A stretch of 24,685 bases of DNA from DASQDN01 sp035630195 (GCA_035630195.1 DASQLD010000404.1:1-24685), one strand, 5' to 3'. Positions 13,515 through 23,480 are shown, counted from the stretch's first letter. The notes: generated from the letters alone by a model not told the origin. Made by a program: numbers and translations.

Positions 13515-15991
13515 GATATCTCTGCATACACGGGCATTTCTATCAACCGCCACGCGAAAATCCGTGGCTCGAAGCGATCGAGTTACAAGACTCGGCGTAT
13601 CCTTATCACGACTGGAACGAGCGCATCACAGCAGAATGCTATGCGCCTAACGCGGCCACACGCATTCTCGATAACGAAGGCCGCATTCTCCAGATCGTAA
13701 ACAACTACAGCCGGATCAGTTTCAACTACGGTCCGACGCTACTCGCCTGGGCGAAGGAGAAAGCTCCGGGACTTCACCAGATGATCGTGAATGCCGACGT
13801 CGATAGCCGGGAGCATTTTTCCGGTCATGGGTCGGCAATTGCGCAATGCTACAACCACATGATCATGCCGCTGGCCAATGCCCGCGACAAGTACACGCAG
13901 ATCTATTGGGGTATTGAGGATTTTCGTTTCCGTTTCGGCCGTGCGCCGGAGGGAATGTGGCTGCCGGAAACCGCCGTGGATCTGGAGTCTCTGGACATCA
14001 TGGCGGAGTTGGGTATCAAGTTCACAATACTCGCTCCGCATCAGGCAAGTCGCTTTCGGACCGTCGGCGCCGAAGACTGGATAGATATTTCAGGCGGTCG
14101 AATCGACCCGACGCGTCCTTACACATGTACGACTCCATCAGGAAAGCAGATCGCAATCTTCTTTTACGACGGTCCTATTTCGCGAGCGGTCGCATTCGAG
14201 GGTTTACTCAACAATGGTGAGGTGTTTGCGAGCCGGTTGCTCAACGCCTACTCCGATGGCCGTGACTGGGAGGAACTTGCGCATATAGCAACCGACGGGG
14301 AAAGTTACGGGCACCATCATCGTTATGGCGAGATGGCGCTCTCGTATGCGTTGCATCACATCGAAGAAAATGGTCTCGCCAAGCTTACAAACTATGGGGA
14401 GTTCCTTGAGAAATTCCCCGCCCGGCATGAGGCTGAAATATACGAGAACACGGCTTGGAGTTGCGCGCACGGTGTGGGCCGCTGGAGGGAAAACTGTAGC
14501 TGTAACTCCGGAGGGCACGGAGGCTGGAATCAGGAGTGGCGCGCTCCTTTGCGGGAAGCGCTCGACTACCTTCGCGACGAAGTAGCACCCCAGTATCAGG
14601 CGTCCATGGAGCAATACGTTGAAGACGCCTGGCAAGCGCGTAACGATTATATTCAGGTGGTACTCGACCGCTCGCCGGAGGTTCGGGCCGCGTTTCTCGA
14701 GCGTCATCGCAAGCGTGTGCTGACACAAGCCGAGGAAGTGACGATTTGGAAGCTCCTCGAATTGCAGAGGCACGCCATGTTGATGTACACGAGCTGCGGC
14801 TGGTTCTTCGATGAGCTGTCCGGCATCGAGACGGTGCAGGTAATTCAATATGCCGGGCGCGTTGTTCAGTTGGCACAGGAAATCTTTAATGGTGTTCAAA
14901 CATCGTTCCTTTATGCCGGAAGGGGCTTCCTACCGTCGGATGATTCCCTCGAAGAATCGTTGGACGTTCGCTTTACTCAGAAGCTTGCGCGCGCCAAGAG
15001 TAACATCCCGGAGCTTCGCGACGGCGCGCATATCTATGAACGACTAGTCAAGCCGACCGTAGTGGATCTGCTGAAGGTTGGCGCGCACTACGCGATCAGC
15101 TCGGTTTTCATTCCGTATGCAGATGAAACGCGCGTCCACTGTTATACCGTCCGTAAGAAGGATTTCAGAACGGCTGATGCAGGTAAGCTGAAGTTGGTGA
15201 TCGGACGGGCGTCCTTCACATCGGAAATTACGTTGGCCACAGGCGAGCTTGCCTTTGGCGTACTGCATTTCGGCGATCATAATCTGCACGGCGGTGTTAG
15301 ATCGATACCTAACGATGCCGAGTACGAGAGAGTTGTATCGGAATCGATGGCTGCCTTCGCGCGGGCTGACATTCCAGACGTGATTCGAGCCTTCGATCGT
15401 GGTTTTGGAACCGAAACCTACTCACTGCGGTCCCTCTTCCGTGATGAGCAGCGAAATATTCTCAGCCGTATCTTGATTTCGTCTCTGGATGAAGCGGAGA
15501 CTGCCTACCGTCAGCTCTACGAGCATCAGGCTCCTTTAATGCGGTTCCTAACCGACTTGAAGACTCCGCTTCCGAAGGCGTTTCGCACAACGGCTGAGTA
15601 TGCGCTGAACAGCCACCTACGCCGCGCGTTCTCCGACGACCTTGACATCCCGCGTATTCAAAATCTCCTCGAAGAAGTACGGCTCGGCGCAGTAGATCTT
15701 GACGCCACTACCCTCGAATACACCTTGCGAAAGACTATCGAGCGCATCGCAGAGCGCATTCGTGACAACCCTGCTGACCCGAACGAACTTTCATCTCTGA
15801 GAGCAGCAATTGAACTGACTGAGCAACTGCCTTTTACGGTGACCCTATGGGCGGTTCAGAATGTCACTTACGATTTGCGAAGGGAAATCTACCCGTGGAT
15901 GTTGGACAAAGCCGAGTCTGAGGAAGATGCTCGCGCATGGGTGGAAAACTTTCGCGTCCTGGCACAGAAGCTTTCGCTGCGCATCGACTGA
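13511..15991 (+). CDS. Glycoside hydrolase family 57 protein with DUF3536 domain
   Basis: An 826-aa cytosolic protein (no signal peptide). The N-terminal GH57 beta/alpha barrel has CIHGHFYQPPREN (motif 1), HFSGHGSAIAQ (102-112), GMWLPETAVD (148-157, Glu153 as likely nucleophile) and ATDGESYGHHHRYGE (from 260, Asp262 as likely acid). The middle is the DUF3536 region, including a Cys-rich VGRWRENCSCNSGGHGGW, followed by a helical tail. GH57 enzymes act on alpha-glucans (alpha-amylase, branching enzyme, 4-alpha-glucanotransferase); the activity of the DUF3536 type is not settled. It overlaps aroA by 4 bp and is followed after 2 bp by treY, which points to glycogen or maltooligosaccharide metabolism. 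Confidence 0.9.
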   Translation: MRYLCIHGHFYQPPRENPWLEAIELQDSAYPYHDWNERITAECYAPNAATRILDNEGRILQIVNNYSRISFNYGPTLLAWAKEKAPGLHQMIVNADVDSREHFSGHGSAIAQCYNHMIMPLANARDKYTQIYWGIEDFRFRFGRAPEGMWLPETAVDLESLDIMAELGIKFTILAPHQASRFRTVGAEDWIDISGGRIDPTRPYTCTTPSGKQIAIFFYDGPISRAVAFEGLLNNGEVFASRLLNAYSDGRDWEELAHIATDGESYGHHHRYGEMALSYALHHIEENGLAKLTNYGEFLEKFPARHEAEIYENTAWSCAHGVGRWRENCSCNSGGHGGWNQEWRAPLREALDYLRDEVAPQYQASMEQYVEDAWQARNDYIQVVLDRSPEVRAAFLERHRKRVLTQAEEVTIWKLLELQRHAMLMYTSCGWFFDELSGIETVQVIQYAGRVVQLAQEIFNGVQTSFLYAGRGFLPSDDSLEESLDVRFTQKLARAKSNIPELRDGAHIYERLVKPTVVDLLKVGAHYAISSVFIPYADETRVHCYTVRKKDFRTADAGKLKLVIGRASFTSEITLATGELAFGVLHFGDHNLHGGVRSIPNDAEYERVVSESMAAFARADIPDVIRAFDRGFGTETYSLRSLFRDEQRNILSRILISSLDEAETAYRQLYEHQAPLMRFLTDLKTPLPKAFRTTAEYALNSHLRRAFSDDLDIPRIQNLLEEVRLGAVDLDATTLEYTLRKTIERIAERIRDNPADPNELSSLRAAIELTEQLPFTVTLWAVQNVTYDLRREIYPWMLDKAESEEDARAWVENFRVLAQKLSLRID

Positions 15992-15993
15992 CA

Positions 15994-18690
15994 ATGCGAA
16001 TACCGGTGTCCACATACCGGGTCCAGTTCAATCAGGGTTTTCGTTTTTCCGACGCGACTGCTCTGGTCCTGCACCTTGATCGCTTGGGTATCAGTCATTT
16101 GTACGCGTCGCCGATCCTGGCAGCGCGGCCCGGATCCGCGCACGGTTACGACGTGGTCGACCCTAATTGCCTCAATCCGGAACTTGGGTCGCAGCAAGAT
16201 TTCGAAGCTCTGGTGAATGCTCTTCATGAGCGAGGTATGGGGCTTCTCCTCGATATTGTTCCTAACCACATGGCCGCGAGTCCGGAGAACGCATGGTGGA
16301 TGGATGTTCTTGAGAATGGCCCCGCGTCGCAATATGCGTCGTATTTCGGCATAAATTGGTCGTCCGCGCGTGATCCGTTGAATGAGAAGATCTTTCTTCC
16401 TATCCTTGGAGACACGTATGGGCGTGTGTTGGACCGGGGCGAATTGCGGCTCTCTTACGAAGAGGGCAGCTTCTTCCTGAACTACTATGCGCACAAACTG
16501 CCGATCGCGCCGGATAGCTACGCGGAGATTCTCGATGCGTCAGCTAATGAAACTTTAGCTGCGATTGGCGAGTTCGGCGCCTTGATGGAATCGTTGCAGC
16601 GGTTGCCGTCAGCAACTTCCTCTGCGTGGGACGTTACGGAACAGCGAACACGCGAGACAGCAGCTCTAAAACTGAAGCTTCACAATCTCGTCCTCGAATA
16701 TTCCCAGCTACGCGAGCATATTGATCGTCGACTCATCGAGTTCAACGAATCCGTAGAGTTGCTCGATACGTTAATTCAGAAGCAGCCTTATCGAATAGCC
16801 TTCTGGAGAGTGGCGACGGAACGGATTAACTATCGGCGCTTCTTTGATATTTCCGACCTGATCGGTATGCGAGTCGAAGATCCGGCGGTTTTCGAAGCCG
16901 GACACAAGCTTGTTTTGGAGCTGGTGAGCAGCGGTAAGGCAGATGGATTCCGCATCGACCACATTGATGGGCTCGCAGATCCGCTTGGGTATCAGAGGCG
17001 ATTACCGACTGACGTATATGTCGTCGTCGAGAAGATTCTGGTTGGAGACGAGAAGCTGCCTGACGAATGGCCAGTTCAAGGCACGACCGGATACGATTTT
17101 CTGGGCCATTTGAATTCTCTGTTTGTTGAGCCATCGGGACTCGAGAAGCTCGATCACCTGTGTCGCACTATTACGGGATCCGACGAGAGTTTTGAGGATG
17201 TTGCTTACGAGCGGAAGACGCGGGTGATTGGAATGTTGTTTTCGGGAGAGATGCAGGACCTGGGGGCTCATCTCGCCGTACTCGCGGAAGCGGACCGCAA
17301 TGCTCGGGATCTGAGTACACGTGATATTACAAAGACCATCATTGAAGTTACGGCGTGCATGGGCGTTTATCGAACCTATATCGACTCTTTGGAACCGAAC
17401 GAGCGGGACATAGCACGCATTCTAGAGGCTTCTGAAAAGGCGCGACGAAGGAACCCGGCCATTGATCCGCAGGTTTTCGATTTCGTGGAACGGGTGCTGA
17501 CACTTCGCTTCAAGAAGTGGATGACGGAACAGGCGCGCATCAATTGGCTTGAGTTCACTCGGCGATGGCAACAGCTCAGCGGCCCCATCATGGCCAAGGG
17601 TGTCGAAGACTCGGCAATGTATGTATACAACCGGCTGATCTCGATGAACGATGTCGGCGGATTGCATACGCCGGTGTCCGCAGAGCAGATGCATGGCTTC
17701 CTAAGCCAGCGCCAACTGCGGTGGCCCCATACAATGAACGCTACGTCAACTCACGATACCAAACGGAGTGAAGACGTCCGCGCGCGAATCAATGTGTTGT
17801 CGGAGATTCCGGGCGAATGGGCACGTAGCGTAGTTCGCTGGAGCCGGTGGCTTGCCGACCGAAGATTGGATGTGGATTTGAATGAAGAATACTTTCTCTT
17901 TCAGACACTGCTGGGAGCTTGGCCTCTACAGACGAAAGAGGTCGACGAATTTCGCCGCCGTATGAAAGAGTATGTAGTTAAAGCCATTCGTGAGGCGCGC
18001 ACGTACACGAGTTGGATGCATCCGAACGTCGAGCATGAGTCCGCTCTTCAAGCTTATGTAGACGTTCTCTTCGACGATCAGAAATTTCAAATGAACTTCC
18101 AACAATTCTGTGAGCGCACATCGTTCTACGGCGCCATTAATTCGCTGTCGCAACTGTTGCTGAAGGTGACAGCACCTGGCGTTCCCGACTTCTACCGCGG
18201 CACGATCGATTGGGATTTTAGCCTGGTCGATCCCGACAACCGCCGGCCGGCCGAGTTCGCCCCGTTGACAGACTTTCGATGGAAGCCAAGAGATCTGCTC
18301 GACAACTGGCATGATGGGCGACTGAAAGTATTTCTGACCGAGAAACTTCTTGGTTTTCGAAAGGGCAACCGCGAGCTTTTTGAGACAGGCGATTACCTGC
18401 CAATCGAGGCGACCGGAAAACGCGCGCAGAATGTCTTTGCATATGCAAGACGATCTCGACAGAGGCTGGCGATAGCAGTAGTGCCACGGTTCGCCACACA
18501 GCTTTCTGTCACTACCCGCGCCCCTCTCGGAATCCGAGCGTGGCTCGACTCTACGCTCGTTCTTCCACAAGACTTCCCGTCGCGCTGGAAAAACGTGATC
18601 ACTGGGCAGAATCTGGTAGTACGCGACGGACTAATACAGATGTCTCGTGTGCTCGAGCAGTTTCCCGTGGCATTGCTGAGCAGCCGCTAG
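15994..18690 (+). CDS. treY: Maltooligosyl trehalose synthase
   Basis: An 898-aa GH13 enzyme that converts the reducing end of maltooligosaccharides to a trehalose unit by transglycosylation. The ATG at 15994, 2 bp after the GH57 stop, gives the canonical N-terminus RIPVSTYRVQFN; an earlier in-frame start lies inside the GH57 gene. GH13 regions are DIVPNHMA (87-94), GFRIDHIDG (318-326, nucleophile Asp322), VVVEKIL with acid/base Glu346, and STHDTKRSEDVR with Asp588. The large insert and the C-terminal VPDFYRGTIDWDFSLVDPDN are TreY-specific. TreZ, which would release trehalose, is not in the window. Tight coupling to the GH57 enzyme suggests the two act on the same glucan. Confidence 0.95.
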   Translation: MRIPVSTYRVQFNQGFRFSDATALVLHLDRLGISHLYASPILAARPGSAHGYDVVDPNCLNPELGSQQDFEALVNALHERGMGLLLDIVPNHMAASPENAWWMDVLENGPASQYASYFGINWSSARDPLNEKIFLPILGDTYGRVLDRGELRLSYEEGSFFLNYYAHKLPIAPDSYAEILDASANETLAAIGEFGALMESLQRLPSATSSAWDVTEQRTRETAALKLKLHNLVLEYSQLREHIDRRLIEFNESVELLDTLIQKQPYRIAFWRVATERINYRRFFDISDLIGMRVEDPAVFEAGHKLVLELVSSGKADGFRIDHIDGLADPLGYQRRLPTDVYVVVEKILVGDEKLPDEWPVQGTTGYDFLGHLNSLFVEPSGLEKLDHLCRTITGSDESFEDVAYERKTRVIGMLFSGEMQDLGAHLAVLAEADRNARDLSTRDITKTIIEVTACMGVYRTYIDSLEPNERDIARILEASEKARRRNPAIDPQVFDFVERVLTLRFKKWMTEQARINWLEFTRRWQQLSGPIMAKGVEDSAMYVYNRLISMNDVGGLHTPVSAEQMHGFLSQRQLRWPHTMNATSTHDTKRSEDVRARINVLSEIPGEWARSVVRWSRWLADRRLDVDLNEEYFLFQTLLGAWPLQTKEVDEFRRRMKEYVVKAIREARTYTSWMHPNVEHESALQAYVDVLFDDQKFQMNFQQFCERTSFYGAINSLSQLLLKVTAPGVPDFYRGTIDWDFSLVDPDNRRPAEFAPLTDFRWKPRDLLDNWHDGRLKVFLTEKLLGFRKGNRELFETGDYLPIEATGKRAQNVFAYARRSRQRLAIAVVPRFATQLSVTTRAPLGIRAWLDSTLVLPQDFPSRWKNVITGQNLVVRDGLIQMSRVLEQFPVALLSSR

Positions 18691-18709
18691 CATTCGCTAG
18701 ACTGGCGGC

Positions 18710-19912
18710 ATGGCGTTTCTTGCGGTGGACGCGCACACCGTATCAATCCCGCTTGCGATGCTGATCGTGTTCGGCGCTGCCAAGCTCCTCGGGGAAATCT
18801 TCGAACGAATGAGGCAGCCCGCGATTGTAGGGGAAATTCTTGCGGGCGCGATAGTCGGTCCAAGTGTACTCGGTTGGATTCAGCCAAATGAAGTCCTGAC
18901 GGCGCTCTCCGAGCTGGGCGTGATGTTCCTACTGTTCCGAGTCGGTTTGGAAGTAAAGGCTTCCGAACTGATGCAGGTAGGTGGGACTGCTGTAACGGTT
19001 GCCGTGCTCGGCGTGCTTGCTCCCTTGGGGTTGGGATGGAGCATCATGCAAGCCTGGGGCTACCCACAGGTCGAGTCCTTCTTTGTGGGCGCTGCAATGG
19101 TTGCTACGAGTGTTGGCATTACCGCGCAAGTGCTTGCGGCGAAAGGTCTGCTGCATCTCCAAAGCTCGAAGATCATTCTTGGCGCTGCCGTCATCGATGA
19201 CATTCTTGGCTTAATTGTTCTGGCAATTGTCAGCAGTGCGGCCAAGGGACAACTGCGGGTCTTCGAGATCTTGGCAACTGCGGTGGCAGCAGTTGGATTC
19301 ACGGTTATCGTTGCCAAGTGGGGAACCACCGCCATGCAAAGGTTTGTGCCAAAGGCGGAATCACGTATGAAGGCGAGCGAGGCTCAGTTCAACGTAGCTC
19401 TGGTGCTTCTGTTTGCATTGTCAGTACTGGCGATTTATGCCGGTGTTGCTGCCATCATAGGAGCGTTCCTGGCAGGTATGGCCCTTGCGGAGTCAGTCAG
19501 CCATCGCGTGCATGATCTGACCCACGGAATTACTGAGATGCTCGTCCCGTTCTTTCTGGCTGGTATCGGTTTGCACCTTGACGTCGCCGCATTTGCGGAT
19601 CAGCGTTTGTTGATCTTGGCCATTGTGATTTTAATCGCGGCGGTGTTGTCGAAGCTGATCGGTTGTGGCGTAGGAGCAATTGGTCTCGGGTCTAAGGAAA
19701 TGATTCGCATCGGCTGCGGCATGGTTCCGCGGGGCGAAGTTGGTATGGTGGTTGCTCAACTCGGTCTCAGCATGCAGGTCATTGAAAAGCCTGTCTATGC
19801 GGTGGTTGTCTTTATGGCGGTGGCTACCACGTTAGTGGCGCCGGCCCTTCTAAACATGGCGTATAAGGACGCGCCAACTAAAGACCCCAAAGAACAACAT
19901 TCTATTGGCTAG
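18710..19912 (+). CDS. CPA2-family cation/proton antiporter (NapA/KefB-like membrane domain)
   Basis: A 400-aa integral membrane protein with about 12-13 hydrophobic segments. GEILAGAIVGPSVLG (42-56) and ELGVMFLLFRVGLEVK (68-83) are hallmarks of monovalent cation/proton antiporter 2 proteins, and AVIDDILGLIVLA carries the Asp163-Asp164 pair found in electrogenic NapA-type Na+/H+ antiporters. No TrkA-N regulatory domain follows, unlike KefB/KefC. It likely exchanges Na+ or K+ for protons across the inner membrane. It begins 19 bp after treY and may be the last gene of that run; trehalose synthesis plus ion exchange would fit osmotic adaptation, which is inference. Confidence 0.88.
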   Translation: MAFLAVDAHTVSIPLAMLIVFGAAKLLGEIFERMRQPAIVGEILAGAIVGPSVLGWIQPNEVLTALSELGVMFLLFRVGLEVKASELMQVGGTAVTVAVLGVLAPLGLGWSIMQAWGYPQVESFFVGAAMVATSVGITAQVLAAKGLLHLQSSKIILGAAVIDDILGLIVLAIVSSAAKGQLRVFEILATAVAAVGFTVIVAKWGTTAMQRFVPKAESRMKASEAQFNVALVLLFALSVLAIYAGVAAIIGAFLAGMALAESVSHRVHDLTHGITEMLVPFFLAGIGLHLDVAAFADQRLLILAIVILIAAVLSKLIGCGVGAIGLGSKEMIRIGCGMVPRGEVGMVVAQLGLSMQVIEKPVYAVVVFMAVATTLVAPALLNMAYKDAPTKDPKEQHSIG

Positions 19913-19923
19913 TTGAATGTAGT

Positions 19924-19952
19924 TCCCGGGCAGGCGAGTCGCTTGCCCGGGA
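19924..19952. terminator. Convergent hairpin, probable transcription end for both strands
   Basis: TCCCGGGCA (19924-19932) pairs with TGCCCGGGA (19944-19952), and part of the centre pairs as well. It sits between the stops of the antiporter and the receptor gene. No T-run flanks it, so the termination mechanism is uncertain. Confidence 0.5.
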
Positions 19953-19966
19953 GTGGCGATGGCAAC

Positions 19967-22900
19967 TCAGAAGTAATACTTGAATCCGAGTTGAACGTTG
20001 CGGGGTCCGATTCGGGTTCCCGTGATCTGACCGAAACTGCTCGAACCGAAACTGCCGTTGGGGTCGTTGAAGATCGGCGTATTCGTTGCGTTCTGCGCTT
20101 CTAAGCGGAACTCGACTCGCTGACCCTCCGTTACCCGCCAGCTCTTCAAGAGAGCAGCATCCATTGTTCGGACACCCGGTCCGCGATATCCGAGATAACG
20201 GGGAGCTGTCCCGAACTGGTCCACCTGCGGTTGTGAGAACGCTGAATTGTTGAAGTAGGCGTTGAGGCGATCCTGGACCGCGCCGGACGTAGATGGGTCT
20301 CCACTCAGATGCGGCCGTTGCGTACCATTCCAAAGCGTTCCTCCGCTTTGTGTGACTTGCAGCGGGACTCCGGATTGCAGTGTGAGAATGCCGCTGATCT
20401 CCCATCCGCCGAGGAGCCCATCGACGATGCGGTTCACACTGGATCCAAACTTGCGCCCGGAGCCGAAAGGCAAGCTCCACGATCCCGTTGCCACAAATCG
20501 ATGCGGTATGTCATGCGCCGACAAGGATCGCTCGAGGTCATAGTTCAGGGGGTTCTGCATGCTGGTAGTTCCACCTAGCCAGGTGACATTACCCGCGCTC
20601 ACCGACGCATTGTCCATCGTCTTGGCCCACGTGTAATGAGTGAGAATGTTGACGCCGTCAGAGAAGCGCTTCTCCCACTTCATTTGGAGGGCATTGTAGA
20701 TGGAGTCAGCCGCATTGCGTTCTGATCTTCCGGCGCCGTCATATTGCGGCATCCCGCGAAGCAAACGATAAAGTTGAATCGTGGGTTGGTTGTGATTCAC
20801 GGCACGTGGGTCCGTGATCACTCCATAGAACGGATTGGGAACCCTCTGATCCTGTAACACTGATCGCCCTAAGCTCCAGTATTCCTGAGGCAGCAGATCG
20901 AGACCGGTATTCGGCATTAGCAGGTGCACACCACGGCTGCCGGTGTAGTTCATCTCCAACACCGATTGCCACGGCAATTCGCGTTGAATCGAGAAGTTCC
21001 AGGAATACATTTCGGGGTTCATGTTGTCCCGTGAAATGGTGCTCGCGTTCAATCCGAGAAATGTTCGATCGCCTAAAGAGCTTCCTGGAGGCAGAAGCAT
21101 TCCCTGTGGATAGGGATTCGCTAACGTGCCGAACTGCGTCGCATTGTTGTCAAGCGACCAGGTGACTTGCGAGTTCACGTTGAACGCAGCTCCGGTATGA
21201 CCGTTGACGGTTGCGCGAGAGAGGCTATAGAGAATTGCGCCACCGCTGCGGATCGACGTCTTCTCATTCACCGCCCATGCGAAGCCTACACGCGGACTGA
21301 AATTGTTGGCGTCCGTATTGAACGGAGACCGAGTATCGTCGTCCACGAATTTCATCACGCCCTTCAGATTCATCCCGGGCACTTGGATTGGCGATGCGGC
21401 ATCGAGATCCCAATAGCTGTAGCGGTTCTGCGTTTCCCAACGAGGAATATCAAGCTCGTAGCGCAAACCGAGATTCAGCGTTAAATTGCGCGTCACCTTC
21501 CAATCGTCCTGGACATAAAATCCCATATAGCGGGAACGGGAGAAGACCTTGGGATCGATATGGTAGTCGGACCCGTTGCCCCAACCGATCAACATCGATG
21601 CGAGACCGTTGCCCTCAAGATTCGCTGAGCCGCCGTTCTGCAGTCTACGAGTTGTCTGGGCCCCGAATGCAAACCTTCCGGAAGGATATCCGGGCTGGGC
21701 ATAGTCGAGGAAGTTGTTCCGAAGCTCGCCGCCGAATTTTACGTTGTGCGCATTTAACGTCTTAGTGAGGGCGCCGGAGAACTGGTGGACACCCTCCTGG
21801 CGATCCATAACAACCCAGCCTTCCGTCCCGATGTCCATGTAGCTTTCTGGCGCAATTGTGGGGAACACTTTGTGTGTCGCGTTGGCGGCCATCTCCTGCG
21901 GCAACCCGAGTGACGTCAAGTCGAAATCGTTCACCATCGAATTCCGGAAGAAGTCGGAGTAGATCAAACCGTATCGAACTGTCCAGATTGTGCTGGCGCT
22001 CTGGACACGGGTGTAGTCCGCTACAACCGAGCTTGTGCGAGTTCCATTGGGACCGTTGTTGAACGTATAAGCCGGATTGCCTTCTCCAAATAGGTTTGCA
22101 GGCACACCATCACTTCTGCCGAAGCTATACCGGCCGGTCAGCCGATCGCGATCGGTGAAGTTGTGATCACCCTTGAAGTCCATCTTCTGGCTGGGGCTTT
22201 GGTTCACACCTTGGGCAAACCAGTTCTGCGTACCGGTGATCGTTCCGGGCTGATTCGGGAGAGGGAAGTACTCCAGCATCTTCAGCGCGATCGGGTCCAT
22301 CATCGACTTCGGGACAATGTTGCCGGCGAAGGGACGGCGTTCTAGTACATTGCTCGCGTTCATGAAGGTATCCCGGGGGTTGTAGATCGTGATCATCTGT
22401 CCACTCGAGTTCAGCGTCCGGGAGAAGTTGCCTTCGCGCTGAAGGAGCGTCGGGACAGTTTGGTTTTCTGTAGTAGGTTGCTTCTGTTTTGTGTTCTCGT
22501 AGGTCGCGAAGAAAAATGTCTTGTTCTTGATGATGGGACCACCGACGACCCCGCCAAACTGATCCCTGCGGAAATAAGGAAGCGTTTGCCTGTTCCTGTT
22601 TGAGAACCAGTTGTTCGCGTTGAAGTCCGAATGGCGAAGGAAGTAGAATCCCGTTCCATGGAATTCGTTACTGCCCGATTTAGTGATGATCTGAATTGCC
22701 GCTCCGCCGGTTTGGCCGTACTCGGCAGGGAAGAAGTTTGTCTGGATCTTAAACTCCTGGACCGCATCAACGGAAGGCTTATACTTCAGATCCGTGATGC
22801 CGGAATTCTGTTCGACGGTCGTAACCGTGGCGCCATCGACGAGAACATCCGCCGTCGAGTTGCGACCTCCGTTTGCGACGAAATTGGTGCTATTATCTCC

Positions 22901-23404
22901 GGGCCGACCGGCAGAGCCGACAACGCCCGGTGTTAAGTAAGCCAGCCCCAGCGGATCGCGGCCGATGTTCGGCAAGGTAACGATGTACTTGTTCTCGATC
23001 GTCTGACCCAGGGACGAGATTGTCGTATTCAGAAGCGGCGCGCTTGCAGTTACTTCGACGGTAGAAGAAACCTGGCCTACCTGTAGCTGTACATCCATGG
23101 TTGCCTGCTGCTGCACAGTCAATGGAAACGCGCTCTGCGAGTGCCGGTTGAACCCTTGCGCTTCAATCGTAAGAGTATACTTTCCGGGCGGCAGCGCCGA
23201 CAAATAGTAGCGCCCAGCTTCGTCGGTTATAGCAGTGTGTTTGACGTTGCGATCGACTTCGGTTGCCACAACCTGAGCAGAAGGAATCGCTGCGCCAGAA
23301 GAGTCCGATACGACGCCTCGAAGAGCAGCCGTATAGGATTGAGATAAGGCTAACCCCGCTGTAAACAGCACGAGTCCACCCAGTTTTTTGGAAAAAACCT
23401 GCAT
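19967..23404 (-). CDS. Oar-like TonB-dependent receptor with carboxypeptidase-regulatory domain
   Basis: A 1145-aa outer-membrane protein with a signal peptide (residues 1 to about 22). Next is a carboxypeptidase-regulatory-like domain (about 25-110: LRGVVSDSSGAAIPSAQVVA, DEAGRYYLSALPPGKYTLTI), then a plug domain (about 120-250, with DVLVDGATVTTVEQNSG and GGAAIQIITKSGSNEFHG). A long beta-barrel follows, ending in an aromatic residue (FKYYF) as the insertion machinery requires. These very large Oar-type receptors are abundant in Acidobacteriota and are thought to import glycans or other large substrates, powered by TonB-ExbBD. Ribosome binding purines (GGGGGAAAGGG) precede the ATG at 23404. 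No TonB box can be named. It diverges from a sulfatase gene, which hints at a sulfated substrate. Confidence 0.92.
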   Translation of the reverse strand: MQVFSKKLGGLVLFTAGLALSQSYTAALRGVVSDSSGAAIPSAQVVATEVDRNVKHTAITDEAGRYYLSALPPGKYTLTIEAQGFNRHSQSAFPLTVQQQATMDVQLQVGQVSSTVEVTASAPLLNTTISSLGQTIENKYIVTLPNIGRDPLGLAYLTPGVVGSAGRPGDNSTNFVANGGRNSTADVLVDGATVTTVEQNSGITDLKYKPSVDAVQEFKIQTNFFPAEYGQTGGAAIQIITKSGSNEFHGTGFYFLRHSDFNANNWFSNRNRQTLPYFRRDQFGGVVGGPIIKNKTFFFATYENTKQKQPTTENQTVPTLLQREGNFSRTLNSSGQMITIYNPRDTFMNASNVLERRPFAGNIVPKSMMDPIALKMLEYFPLPNQPGTITGTQNWFAQGVNQSPSQKMDFKGDHNFTDRDRLTGRYSFGRSDGVPANLFGEGNPAYTFNNGPNGTRTSSVVADYTRVQSASTIWTVRYGLIYSDFFRNSMVNDFDLTSLGLPQEMAANATHKVFPTIAPESYMDIGTEGWVVMDRQEGVHQFSGALTKTLNAHNVKFGGELRNNFLDYAQPGYPSGRFAFGAQTTRRLQNGGSANLEGNGLASMLIGWGNGSDYHIDPKVFSRSRYMGFYVQDDWKVTRNLTLNLGLRYELDIPRWETQNRYSYWDLDAASPIQVPGMNLKGVMKFVDDDTRSPFNTDANNFSPRVGFAWAVNEKTSIRSGGAILYSLSRATVNGHTGAAFNVNSQVTWSLDNNATQFGTLANPYPQGMLLPPGSSLGDRTFLGLNASTISRDNMNPEMYSWNFSIQRELPWQSVLEMNYTGSRGVHLLMPNTGLDLLPQEYWSLGRSVLQDQRVPNPFYGVITDPRAVNHNQPTIQLYRLLRGMPQYDGAGRSERNAADSIYNALQMKWEKRFSDGVNILTHYTWAKTMDNASVSAGNVTWLGGTTSMQNPLNYDLERSLSAHDIPHRFVATGSWSLPFGSGRKFGSSVNRIVDGLLGGWEISGILTLQSGVPLQVTQSGGTLWNGTQRPHLSGDPSTSGAVQDRLNAYFNNSAFSQPQVDQFGTAPRYLGYRGPGVRTMDAALLKSWRVTEGQRVEFRLEAQNATNTPIFNDPNGSFGSSSFGQITGTRIGPRNVQLGFKYYF

Positions 23405-23474
23405 ACTACCCTTTCCCCCTCGTGATACCGAATCGGCGAGTCCTCCGTCCGGTACCGTCTTTATATCGCCTCGG

Positions 23475-23480
23475 ATTATA
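23475..23480 (-). promoter_or_regulatory. Possible -10 box of the TonB-dependent receptor gene
   Basis: Read on the minus strand this is a perfect TATAAT, about 70 bp upstream of the receptor ATG. A TGGGCA 15 nt upstream (23496-23501) is a weak -35 box at short spacing. Confidence 0.35.

Noticed and set aside
14204..14899. 231-codon minus-strand ORF opposite the GH57 gene
   Set aside because: It is fully antisense to a strong GH57/DUF3536 gene, has no ribosome binding site, and its sequence is an artefact of the codon bias of the real gene.
15937..15993. Upstream in-frame start for treY
   Set aside because: It lies within the GH57 gene and adds residues absent from the usual TreY N-terminus; ATG 15994 fits better.
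19902..20480. 192-codon minus-strand ORF overlapping the receptor's 3' end
   Set aside because: Same strand but different frame from the TonB-dependent receptor; its Arg/Ser-rich content is typical of a shadow.
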